From Acidobacteriota bacterium (GTDB lineage Bacteria; Actinomycetota; Acidimicrobiia; Acidimicrobiales; SHLQ01), in NCBI GenBank assembly GCA_022562835.1, contig JADFOM010000138.1, positions 1 through 6,800 of the forward strand: a DNA stretch of 6,800 bases. The letters run 5' to 3'. This document shows, in pieces, positions 1-6,046 of the stretch. Position numbers and translations under genes: made by a program. Under the pieces are notes generated by a model, which searched no databases, had not been told where the DNA came from, and worked only from the letters and a program-made list of their open reading frames with translations. Each line of letters starts with the position of its first letter. Positions within the stretch are counted from its first letter, which is position 1.

Positions 1-428
1 AGGACGACCTCTACATCTGGGCATACGATCGTTGCGTGTTGTGTTATCGCTGCGTAGACGCGTGTGGTGATGACGCTCAGCACACCTTCGCGATCTCGGT
101 GGCAGGACGTGGCTATGGCGCGCACATCTCCACCGAGTTCGATGTGGCGCTGCCCGACTCGGCATGTGTGTACTGCGGTAACTGTGTCGCCGTTTGCCCT
201 ACCAACGCGTTGCAATTTCGCACCGAGTTCGATCTGCGAGCCGCAAAGGATTGGCGCCCCGATGACCAGACCGTCACAACGACGGTGTGTTCCTACTGTG
301 GGGTCGGCTGCAACCTTGAGTTGCATGTCCAGGACAATTCAATCGTCAAGGTCACGTCGCCAGCGGACCATTCGGTTACGGAGGGCAACCTGTGCATCAA
401 GGGCCGCTTTGGATGGGACTACGTCTAG
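1..428 (+). CDS. Formate dehydrogenase iron-sulfur subunit, 3' part (NuoG/FdsA-like N-terminal domains)
   Basis: This is the end of a gene that enters from the left; the first full codon is at base 3 and 141 codons are visible before TAG at 426-428. Counting from that codon, Cys11-x2-Cys14-x2-Cys17-x3-Cys21 and Cys55-x2-Cys58-x2-Cys61-x3-Cys65-Pro form a two-[4Fe-4S] ferredoxin module. A third cluster site follows: Cys96-x2-Cys99-x3-Cys103 and the distant Cys131 in NLCIKGRFGWDYV, which is the Fe4S4 domain that normally begins the molybdopterin catalytic subunit. The order matches the N-terminal electron-transfer region of NAD-linked formate dehydrogenase alpha subunits (FdsA type, NuoG-like), where these clusters carry electrons from formate oxidation towards NAD or quinone. 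The protein ends right after this domain, so the cofactor-binding body and the catalytic Cys/Sec are absent here. The fdhD gene downstream supports a formate dehydrogenase role. The missing 5' part probably holds a [2Fe-2S] domain (inference). A hydrogenase or other NuoG-like partner is a weaker alternative. Confidence 0.85.
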   Translation, partial: DDLYIWAYDRCVLCYRCVDACGDDAQHTFAISVAGRGYGAHISTEFDVALPDSACVYCGNCVAVCPTNALQFRTEFDLRAAKDWRPDDQTVTTTVCSYCGVGCNLELHVQDNSIVKVTSPADHSVTEGNLCIKGRFGWDYV

Positions 429-459
429 GCGAGACGTCGCATCCCGCTACGGTGGGTTG

Positions 460-1245
460 GTGAAACGAGGTCTGACCAGGTCGATACTTCTCCGTCGTTT
501 CGAGGCGGGCACGATCACCCGTAGGCCCGATGAACTGATCGTGGAGGAACCTCTATCGATCCAACTCGACGGCAATCTGGTCGCGACGACCATGCGCACA
601 CCGGGCAACGACTTCGAGTTGGCGGCGGGGTTTGCCTGCACCGAACGCCTTCTCGCTGACGCGACCATCGATTCGATTCGGTACTGCGCGGCCGGCTCAC
701 CACTCGACACCGAGTTCAATGTCGTCTCGGTCGACACGGGCGGTCTGGCCCCCGAACCCCAACAGCGCATGTCCACGATGTCATCGTCGTGTGGGATTTG
801 TGGTCGCGACGCCATCGACGAACTACTGGTCAATCTCCAACCTGTACATCGCAGTTTCGTGATTGAACCCGAGGTGTTGTTGGGTGTTGCTGAACGGGTG
901 CGTACACAGCAGACCCTGTTCGCGTCGACAGGCTCGGTGCATGCTGCGGCGGCGTTCGACGCGAGCGGCTCTTCGGACCTGGTCCGCGAGGACATCGGAC
1001 GGCACAACGCGGTCGACAAGGTCATTGGCCGACTCCTGCTCGACGCACGGCTCCCGGCAACCAACCTTGGTCTTTACGTCTCAGGTCGGGCTTCGTTCGA
1101 GATCGTGCAGAAGGCCTGGGTAGCTGGCTTCGGGACAATCGTCTCGGTCAGTGCGCCATCGTCGTTAGCGGTCGAGTTAGCGATCGAAGCCAACATCGCT
1201 CTGGCAGGGTTTGTGCGCGGTGACGCGTTGAACCTCTACACCTGA
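460..1245 (+). CDS. fdhD: Formate dehydrogenase accessory sulfurtransferase FdhD
   Basis: FdhD takes sulfur from a cysteine desulfurase and delivers it to the bis-MGD cofactor of formate dehydrogenase, which is inactive without this sulfido ligand; it acts in the cytoplasm. From the GTG at 460 the product is 261 residues, close to the usual 260-280. Family marks are TRRPDELIVEEPLSI near residues 23-37, MRTPGNDFELAAGF near 47-60, the sulfur-carrying CGIC pair at Cys111 and Cys114 followed by GRDAIDEL, and EDIGRHNAVDKVIG and SGRASFEIVQKAW further on. The frame is open well upstream, but homology starts around residue 12. I chose GTG 460 because GGTGGG at 451-456 lies just before it, although the 3-nt spacing is short; TTG 457 is an alternative. 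It follows the iron-sulfur gene by 31 nt on the same strand, so the two are probably cotranscribed. The end faces the convergent hydrolase gene. Confidence 0.94.
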   Translation: MKRGLTRSILLRRFEAGTITRRPDELIVEEPLSIQLDGNLVATTMRTPGNDFELAAGFACTERLLADATIDSIRYCAAGSPLDTEFNVVSVDTGGLAPEPQQRMSTMSSSCGICGRDAIDELLVNLQPVHRSFVIEPEVLLGVAERVRTQQTLFASTGSVHAAAAFDASGSSDLVREDIGRHNAVDKVIGRLLLDARLPATNLGLYVSGRASFEIVQKAWVAGFGTIVSVSAPSSLAVELAIEANIALAGFVRGDALNLYT

Positions 1246-1259
1246 ACTGGACAGGCTGC

Positions 1260-2423
1260 TCAGGCGGCCCCAAAGACGGCGTCAAGAATGCGTATTGTGC
1301 GCGGGTTCTGCCAACGTGTCCCAGGATTGTTCATCATGTAGCCGATCGAGATGCCACTCGCCGGGTCCGACATTCCGATCGATCCTCCGTAGCCGAAATG
1401 CCCGAACGATCCAGGGTTGGGGCCCAGCGGACGATCCGGGTGCGTGAGCATGAACCCGAGTCCGAAACGGCTGTCTCTTCCCAAAACGACATCGCGCCCA
1501 TCGCTGTGGATCGCAACCGCTGATTGGGTCAGATCACCGCTAAACCGCCCTCCGTGCAAGAAGGCATCGTAGAGACGGGCCAATCCCATTGCTGTGCCAT
1601 GCCCGCTCGTCGAAGGAATCTCCGAGGAACGCCAGCGCGTCGAGTTGACAACCCCGATGCCCGACATGGTTGGCGGATTGAAGTACGCCGCTGTGATCAT
1701 GTCGGCTTCGCTCTCGTTGGCTGGCTCACCGATAAGACTGGCCTGTGTTTCTCTTAGGTCATCGGGGTTGACGTCGGCGTTGCTGAAGCAGTGTGCGATA
1801 CGTCGGTGTTGCGCCACCGGCACGCCGAAGTAGTAGTCGGCTTGGCAAGGACCGCTCAATCTCCGCGAGAGCGCTTCACCGACCGAGTGTCCGGTGACTC
1901 GCGAAATGAGCTCGCCCAGGAGATACCCAAAGGTGTTGACGTGGTAACCGTGTGCGCTGCCTGGGGTCCAGTAGGGAGCCTGTCGAGCCAGTCGGTCGCT
2001 GATGCCCGCAAAGTTGTATATCGCGTCGTCCTCGGTTGGCGCAGCCAGCGCGACGAGCCCTGCCTGATGAGCCATCAGCATCTGGATGGTCACTGCACCC
2101 TTGCCCTCCGAGGCAAACTCGGGCCAATAGGCGGCAACGGGCGCGTCCAAGTCGAGCAGTTGATCCTCCGCACAATCCAACAGCAGCATCGCGACGACCG
2201 CCTTGCCGGTCGAATACCCATTTACCAGAGTGTTGCGCTGCCAATATTGATCGGGATCTAGGTGTGACCAGCCTCCCCACAACTCGACGAGGGGCTCTCC
2301 GGCACGCATCACGACCAGTCCAGCGCCGATCTCACCGTCGTCAAAGTTCTGTGCGAACGCGTCGCCGACCGCACTAAAGGCTGGAGAGCATTGGCCTTCG
2401 ATGTGTGGTGTCCTGCTCATCAT
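1260..2423 (-). CDS. Beta-lactamase-fold serine hydrolase (family VIII esterase / EstB-like)
   Basis: This is a 387-residue serine hydrolase of the class C beta-lactamase/penicillin-binding-protein fold, a group that in bacteria mostly contains esterases and related hydrolases of unknown substrate. The catalytic Ser71-Thr-Gly-Lys74 (SxxK) is clear, with Tyr160 in GYHVNTFGYLLGEL as the second motif and GHFGYGGSIG near 341-350 replacing the KTG triad, as is usual in the esterase-like members. I see no signal peptide or membrane segment, so it is probably cytoplasmic. The open frame extends to 2687 but runs into the permease gene. The ATG at 2423 is chosen because AAGGA lies 5 nt upstream and the upstream residues look like out-of-frame permease sequence; a second ATG follows immediately at 2420. 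It is the last gene of the ABC operon, 29 nt after permease B. Beta-lactam hydrolysis is possible but not favoured. The natural substrate is unknown. Confidence 0.9.
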   Translation of the reverse strand: MMSRTPHIEGQCSPAFSAVGDAFAQNFDDGEIGAGLVVMRAGEPLVELWGGWSHLDPDQYWQRNTLVNGYSTGKAVVAMLLLDCAEDQLLDLDAPVAAYWPEFASEGKGAVTIQMLMAHQAGLVALAAPTEDDAIYNFAGISDRLARQAPYWTPGSAHGYHVNTFGYLLGELISRVTGHSVGEALSRRLSGPCQADYYFGVPVAQHRRIAHCFSNADVNPDDLRETQASLIGEPANESEADMITAAYFNPPTMSGIGVVNSTRWRSSEIPSTSGHGTAMGLARLYDAFLHGGRFSGDLTQSAVAIHSDGRDVVLGRDSRFGLGFMLTHPDRPLGPNPGSFGHFGYGGSIGMSDPASGISIGYMMNNPGTRWQNPRTIRILDAVFGAA

Positions 2424-2428
2424 GAAGG

Positions 2429-2433
2429 TCCTT
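2429..2433 (-). promoter_or_regulatory. Ribosome binding site of the serine hydrolase
   Basis: On the minus strand the bases read AAGGA, followed by CCTTC and then ATG at 2423. The 5-nt spacing is normal. This decides the start of the hydrolase against the longer open frame. It also shows that the gene is translated from its own site rather than only by coupling, unlike the ABC genes upstream. Confidence 0.7.
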
Positions 2434-2452
2434 GCCAAGCCGGGGCAGTGGA

Positions 2453-3175
2453 TCAGTCGATCTCGGCGCGATCGAGCCGCCGTGTAGCGAACACCATGCC
2501 GGCGACGGTGACGACAATTGGCACGATCCAACTCGCAGCCGAGGAGCGCAGTCCGGTCCTCGGCTCGGTGTCGGCCGCGCGGGCGATGATCGATTGGCCA
2601 TAGCTCAGAATCGAGAACCTGGCAGTGCCCGACCCGACTCGCGCGATCACGTTCTCCCAGATCAGGATGTAGGCCAGCCCCCACCACAGCGCTCGACGGA
2701 ACGCTAGGCCCAATGCGACGAACAACGAGCTATACGCGGCGAGGCTGAGCGTCACCGCCGCGATTGTTGCCGTGACGAGCCCATCAACTTCGGTAACGGC
2801 GGCAGCGATGGATACAGGCACGAGGACGACCATCGCGAGGACTGACAGGCTCGCGGCCAACGCAGCAATTGGTATGAGCCATCGATCGGTTGGTTTTGTC
2901 CACAGATAGACGAGAAGTCCATCCTCGACGAGATTGCCAAGTGTGGAGGTTGCGACCCATACGGCACTGATCGCCGCGACGACGCCGAGGCCGTAGCCGG
3001 CCACCGCGCCGAGCGCGGCATCGTTCACGTCGTCGGCACCGCGTCCGAGCAGCGCGATCAGAATCGTGATCGATCCGAGTACTCCCAAGCCAATGAGGCG
3101 GCCGCGGGTGATCTGCATTCTCCACAGCAACCGGTAGAGCTCTTTGATCGGGGGTCGCGGCCGGGTCAGCCTCAT
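2453..3175 (-). CDS. ABC-2-type transporter permease subunit (permease B)
   Basis: This is a 240-residue polytopic inner-membrane protein. Hydrophobic stretches suggest about six membrane segments near residues 27-44, 54-79, 98-127, 131-158, 162-179 and 213-231. The N-terminus is basic and presumably cytoplasmic. Between segments two and three, EDGLLVYLWTKPTDRW resembles the coupling region of ABC-2 permeases (a Glu, a run ending in Pro, then a charged residue), and it parallels DRRTGMLGLYLASPLTRD in the other permease of this operon. The ATG at 3175 overlaps the stop of ATPase B as ATGA (3172-3175), so translation is probably coupled and ATPase B is the likely motor. It is small for the family and its direction (export) is inferred from the family. 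There is no clue to the substrate. Confidence 0.8.
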   Translation of the reverse strand: MRLTRPRPPIKELYRLLWRMQITRGRLIGLGVLGSITILIALLGRGADDVNDAALGAVAGYGLGVVAAISAVWVATSTLGNLVEDGLLVYLWTKPTDRWLIPIAALAASLSVLAMVVLVPVSIAAAVTEVDGLVTATIAAVTLSLAAYSSLFVALGLAFRRALWWGLAYILIWENVIARVGSGTARFSILSYGQSIIARAADTEPRTGLRSSAASWIVPIVVTVAGMVFATRRLDRAEID

Positions 3176-4161
3176 CGATTCACCAAATACTTAAAGACCG
3201 ACTCGAGGTCATCGTCGAGGGGCCGTACCTCGATCAGTGTGGCGCCAACCTGTTGAGCCAACGCCGCGATGGCCAACCCGAAGGCCCCACCGTCGGCTGC
3301 TTCGACGCTGATGGTGGCTGAGTCTTCGAGTCGAACACCCAAGACCGCCTCGTTGGCGACGAGGGCGGCGGCGAGTGCGCGGGCCGACTCTGCTTTGACC
3401 AAGACCCGTAGCGGGCGGTCGCTCATCAGTGCGCGAATGGCATGGAAGTCACCCTGTGCAGCCAGACGGCCCTTGGCGATGACCAGTACGTTCGAGCCGA
3501 AACGTTCGACCTCCTCGAGGACATGGCTCGAGATCAGTACACACATTCCGTCATTTCCCAGAGTATGAAACAGCTCGACCATAGCGAGTCGTTGGCGAGG
3601 GTCGAGCCCGGTCAGCGGTTCGTCGAGCAGCACTACATCGGGTTCATGAACGATGCATTGCGCGATCTTAACCCGCTGGCGCATGCCCTTGGAATATGTC
3701 GGCAAACGTCGCTTGTCGCCAGTATCGAGTTCGACGATCTCCAGGGCCTTGATGGCAGCCGAGGTCGGGTCGTCGAGCTCGCTCAGACGGGCCGAAAGAG
3801 TCACGAACTCAAGTGCGGTGAGCGCCTCGAACACAGCCTCTTGTTGGGGCACGATCCCGATGCGGCGCCGTACGTCAGGATCGGTGCGCGGATCGCCGCC
3901 GACGATGTGGATCTCTCCGCGCGAGGGCCGGGCCTGACCCGACAACATTCGCAACATCGTCGATTTGCCGGCCCCGTTCGGCCCCAACAAGGCGGTGACC
4001 CCCGCTCCAATACGAAACGAGACGTCGGACACTGCGACAAGATCGCCGAACCATTTCGTCGCGGCCTTCGCTTCGATCATTGTGTCGCCCTTGGCCAATC
4101 CGGGCGAACCGGCGGGGCCGCCTTGAGGCGGCGGTGGGGGAGGTGGGGGTAGTGATGTCAT
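3172..4161 (-). CDS. ABC transporter ATP-binding protein (ATPase B) with polyproline N-terminus
   Basis: This is a 329-residue ABC ATPase that powers the adjacent permease. Seen in order: Walker A GPNGAGKST at 60-68, Q-loop VPQQE with Gln106, signature YSKGMRQR near 157-163, Walker B VVLLDEP near 176-182, D-loop GLD, and switch His213 in SSHVLEEVE. All residues needed for ATP hydrolysis are present. About 90 residues after the nucleotide-binding domain form the extra C-terminal domain common in CcmA/NatA-like exporters, ending LESVFKYLV. The first 27 residues are not part of the fold and include eight consecutive prolines. The ATG at 4161 overlaps the stop of permease A as ATGA, which supports this start, but it lacks a clear Shine-Dalgarno sequence. 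The ATG at 4080 (302 residues, beginning MIEAKAATKW) has AAGGG 7 nt upstream and is a real alternative; both may be used. Confidence 0.92.
   Translation of the reverse strand: MTSLPPPPPPPPQGGPAGSPGLAKGDTMIEAKAATKWFGDLVAVSDVSFRIGAGVTALLGPNGAGKSTMLRMLSGQARPSRGEIHIVGGDPRTDPDVRRRIGIVPQQEAVFEALTALEFVTLSARLSELDDPTSAAIKALEIVELDTGDKRRLPTYSKGMRQRVKIAQCIVHEPDVVLLDEPLTGLDPRQRLAMVELFHTLGNDGMCVLISSHVLEEVERFGSNVLVIAKGRLAAQGDFHAIRALMSDRPLRVLVKAESARALAAALVANEAVLGVRLEDSATISVEAADGGAFGLAIAALAQQVGATLIEVRPLDDDLESVFKYLVNR
4088..4092 (-). promoter_or_regulatory. Possible internal ribosome binding site in ATPase B
   Basis: The minus strand reads AAGGG, seven bases before an in-frame ATG at 4080 that starts exactly where the ABC domain begins. 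It would yield a form of ATPase B without the polyproline leader. The motif is short and could be chance. Confidence 0.4.
4117..4132 (-). other. Perfect 6-bp GC hairpin after the polyproline codons
   Basis: The minus strand reads GCCGCC-TCAA-GGCGGC, a perfect all-GC stem with a 4-nt loop. It lies directly after and partly within the last proline codons of ATPase B and upstream of the alternative start. It has no following T-run, so it is not an intrinsic terminator. It might slow ribosomes or may simply reflect GC-rich coding sequence. Confidence 0.4.
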
Positions 4162-5063
4162 TGACGGACATCGATCCGCTGGTATCGGAAGCGACAGAAC
4201 GTTATCGCGGCGGTCGACCAGGCCAACGCCGCGAATATGACGAGCGGAGTTGCGAGGACCTCGGTTCCGACATCGGAGTGGGGTGGTTCACCGAAGATTC
4301 GCCGACCGACACTTTCGGCCAGACCGACGACGTTGAACACAGCGAACTCGTCGGCAACGCCGCCGCCTTCGATCAACGCGCCGGTCACTGCTGCCAGGGT
4401 CATGAGGGTTATGACGATCAGCGCACTGGCAATGCCATTACGAGCTGTGAGACTTGAGATAGCCATCCCTACCGTGGTCAACAAGAGCGCCACTAGAAAC
4501 CCGGCCGCGACGATTCGTGCAAACTCACTGAGGTAGCCAAGAACATTGTCCGGTCCGCTGCCTTCGAACCCGGTTGCGGCAAGGATGAGTAGCTGGGGGC
4601 CGCTCGCGATGAAGGCGATGACAGCGAACAGGCCTGCGAAGCGGCCCAGCAGATAGGTGTCACGGGTCAGTGGTGAGGCGAGGTACAACCCCAGCATTCC
4701 CGTGCGGCGATCGGTGCATAGGGCCTCGGGCGAAACAAAACTGACAAACAGTACGACGAGAAGCGAAATGAAACCGAAGTACTCGCCGAGCTGAGGGCCC
4801 ACATCGGAGACGTCATTGAACTGAGGGCCCCGATCGGAAAGATCGTCGAAAGGGTTCATCACTGCGAGGCCGACGATCACGATCGCTGGTAGGAAGGCGG
4901 CGACAATGATCGCGAATGGCAAAAGTTTGTGTTTCCCTTTCCGCTTGAGCCCTAAGACCCGTTGGACTCCGTGTTTGGCGAGGTCCAGGATCGCCCACCA
5001 CACCGGTCGACGTTCGCCTTCGAATTTGCGGTAGCCCGTGTCGTGGATGCGCGCGTCGGTCAT
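4158..5063 (-). CDS. ABC-2-type transporter permease subunit (permease A)
   Basis: This is a 301-residue integral membrane protein. It has a basic cytoplasmic N-terminus (GYRKFEGERRP, then LKRKGKHK) and about six hydrophobic segments near residues 48-69, 94-112, 137-165, 177-203, 210-231 and 268-290. SPEALCTDRRTGMLGLYLASPLTRD at about 111-135 is the typical ABC-2 stretch between the second and third segments. The leading GYR-x-[FY]-EG pattern is, from memory, shared by a group of uncharacterised ABC-2 permeases. Residues 72-91, in the predicted outer loop between segments one and two, are an exact tandem of two 10-residue units. The ATG at 5063 overlaps the stop of ATPase A (5060-5063) and its own stop overlaps the start of ATPase B (4158-4161), so it is locked into the operon. 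ATPase A is the likely partner. The substrate is unknown and export is inferred. Confidence 0.85.
   Translation of the reverse strand: MTDARIHDTGYRKFEGERRPVWWAILDLAKHGVQRVLGLKRKGKHKLLPFAIIVAAFLPAIVIVGLAVMNPFDDLSDRGPQFNDVSDVGPQLGEYFGFISLLVVLFVSFVSPEALCTDRRTGMLGLYLASPLTRDTYLLGRFAGLFAVIAFIASGPQLLILAATGFEGSGPDNVLGYLSEFARIVAAGFLVALLLTTVGMAISSLTARNGIASALIVITLMTLAAVTGALIEGGGVADEFAVFNVVGLAESVGRRIFGEPPHSDVGTEVLATPLVIFAALAWSTAAITFCRFRYQRIDVRQ
4791..4850 (-). repeat. Two-copy 30-bp in-frame tandem repeat
   Basis: Units 4791-4820 and 4821-4850 match at 23 of 30 bases by eye; the first ten (ctgagggccc) are identical. In protein they encode FDDLSDRGPQ and then FNDVSDVGPQ, differing at three of ten residues. 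The repeat lies in the predicted extracytoplasmic loop of permease A. It is acidic and without Cys. The base differences show that the duplication is not brand new. Confidence 0.85.
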
Positions 5064-6001
5064 CCGAGCTCCAAATAGACGTCGGTCAGTGTGCGACGCT
5101 GCGCTTCGAGTCTGTAGAGGCTGGCGCTGCTCGCGACGATTGCGTCGCGAACCGCATCGAGCAGGGAAATCTCTGGCGACGCCGTGCCTCGTCCGATCGC
5201 GAGTCTGACGCCGTCGACGGCAACCTCAAAGCCCACTGAGTGCAGCATTGTGCCGACGGCTGAAGCGTCGCCGTGCAGCTCGACGTCGAGGCGGTCGTCG
5301 ACGCTAACGAGATCGCTCAGTGTTGTCGATCGTGTCACTCGACCCTCGCCGAGGATGACGACGTGGTCGCAGACTCGCTCGACCTCGTCGAGTAGGTGTG
5401 ACGTCAAGATTACGTCGATGCCGAAGTCGCCGGCGATGCGGCCGATCAGATCCAACATGTCGTCGCGCTGCATCGGGTCGAGCCCATCGGTCGGCTCATC
5501 GAGGATCATCAGGTCTGGGTCGTGGGCGAACGCCGATGCGAGCTTGACGCGCTGACGCTGACCGGTCGACATTGTGCCGATCGGGCGAAAGCGTTCTTCA
5601 CCAAGCCCGACTTGCCACAACGCGTCGCTGGCCCGCTCGGTCGCAGCGAGATGCTCGATGCCGTGTAGCTGGGTGAGGTGACGTACGAGGTCCATGGCCT
5701 GAACGTCGGGTGGCAGCAGGTGATGCTCGGGTGAATAGCCGATGCGTTGGCGCAGAGCGGAACCGTCTCCCTCAGGGTCGAAGCCGAGGACGCTGAGTGT
5801 TCCACCGTCTCGTCGGTGCAGGCCGAGCATGAGGCCGATCAATGTCGTCTTGCCAGCACCATTGGACCCCAACAACCCTGTAACGCCGTTGGACATGTCG
5901 AACTCGACATCGCGCAACACCGAGGTTGCGCCGTAAGCCTTTGTGACGCCTCGGGCGGTCACGATTGGAGCGCTCGGGGGTAACGGCATCGGCATCAGCA
6001 T
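5060..6001 (-). CDS. ABC transporter ATP-binding protein (ATPase A), first gene of the operon
   Basis: This is a 313-residue ABC ATPase of the CcmA/NatA-like exporter type, peripheral on the inner membrane face. Seen in order: Walker A GSNGAGKTT at 45-53, signature MSTGQRQR near 144-151, Walker B LMILDEP near 164-170 with D-loop GLD, and switch His202 in TSHLLDEVE. At the Q-loop the sequence is YSPEHHLLPPDV, so Glu92 stands where Gln is usual. About 95 C-terminal residues after the core end in LTDVYLELG, the usual end of this subfamily. The start is uncertain: ATG codons at 6001, 5995 and 5989 are all in frame and none has a good Shine-Dalgarno sequence; the longest is given. As the first gene it probably sets operon expression from the 45-nt divergent gap. 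It is a distinct gene from ATPase B, not a recent copy. Confidence 0.93.
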   Translation of the reverse strand: MLMPMPLPPSAPIVTARGVTKAYGATSVLRDVEFDMSNGVTGLLGSNGAGKTTLIGLMLGLHRRDGGTLSVLGFDPEGDGSALRQRIGYSPEHHLLPPDVQAMDLVRHLTQLHGIEHLAATERASDALWQVGLGEERFRPIGTMSTGQRQRVKLASAFAHDPDLMILDEPTDGLDPMQRDDMLDLIGRIAGDFGIDVILTSHLLDEVERVCDHVVILGEGRVTRSTTLSDLVSVDDRLDVELHGDASAVGTMLHSVGFEVAVDGVRLAIGRGTASPEISLLDAVRDAIVASSASLYRLEAQRRTLTDVYLELG

Positions 6002-6046
6002 AGCTGTGGGCGGTGCATCGATTCGGACAGATATATTGACTCCCTA
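6002..6046. promoter_or_regulatory. Divergent intergenic region with a probable -10 box
   Basis: These 45 nt separate two divergently read genes and must carry signals for both unless promoters lie inside coding sequence. The plus strand has TATATT at 6032-6037, five of six matches to TATAAT, within an AT run. It ends 9 nt before the ATG at 6047, so a transcript would have a leader of only a few bases, which fits the absence of a Shine-Dalgarno sequence there. No convincing -35 hexamer is seen. The minus strand of the same spot reads TATATC, a poorer box for the ABC operon. Confidence 0.4.

Noticed and set aside
64..459. N-terminal extension of fdhD back to base 64
   Set aside because: The frame is open but overlaps the iron-sulfur gene, and the extra residues are an Arg/Ser-rich out-of-frame reading; FdhD homology begins only after 460.
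429..535. Continuation of the formate dehydrogenase catalytic chain by read-through or frameshift
   Set aside because: The same frame past TAG gives a short Arg-rich stretch and another stop; a faint PL-x-W-V-G-E likeness to the segment after the Fe4S4 domain is too weak, and the next frame is already FdhD.
447..1064. 205-codon open frame on the minus strand opposite fdhD
   Set aside because: It is antisense to a well-supported gene, rich in Arg and Ser with low-complexity look, and has no family motif.
1246..1259. Bidirectional terminator between fdhD and the hydrolase
   Set aside because: Only 14 nt separate the stops, and I find no GC stem followed by a T-run on either strand; termination may occur inside coding sequence or by Rho.
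1370..1385. GATCGATC-type palindromes, here and at many other points
   Set aside because: GATC, CGATCG and TCGA words are frequent across all genes in this window and show no regular spacing; they look like codon and base-composition effects.
2424..2687. N-terminal extension of the serine hydrolase into the permease gene
   Set aside because: The 88 extra residues are Arg-rich out-of-frame permease sequence, while ATG 2423 has AAGGA at proper spacing.
3442..4152. 236-codon open frame on the plus strand opposite ATPase B
   Set aside because: It lies fully antisense to a clear ABC ATPase with all motifs; its translation shows no fold-like pattern and is explained by GC-rich codon structure.
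5984..6046. Upstream extension of the HD protein
   Set aside because: The frame is open back to TAA at 5981, but it has no ATG, GTG or TTG before 6047 and overlaps the start of ATPase A; it cannot hold a nucleotidyltransferase head.
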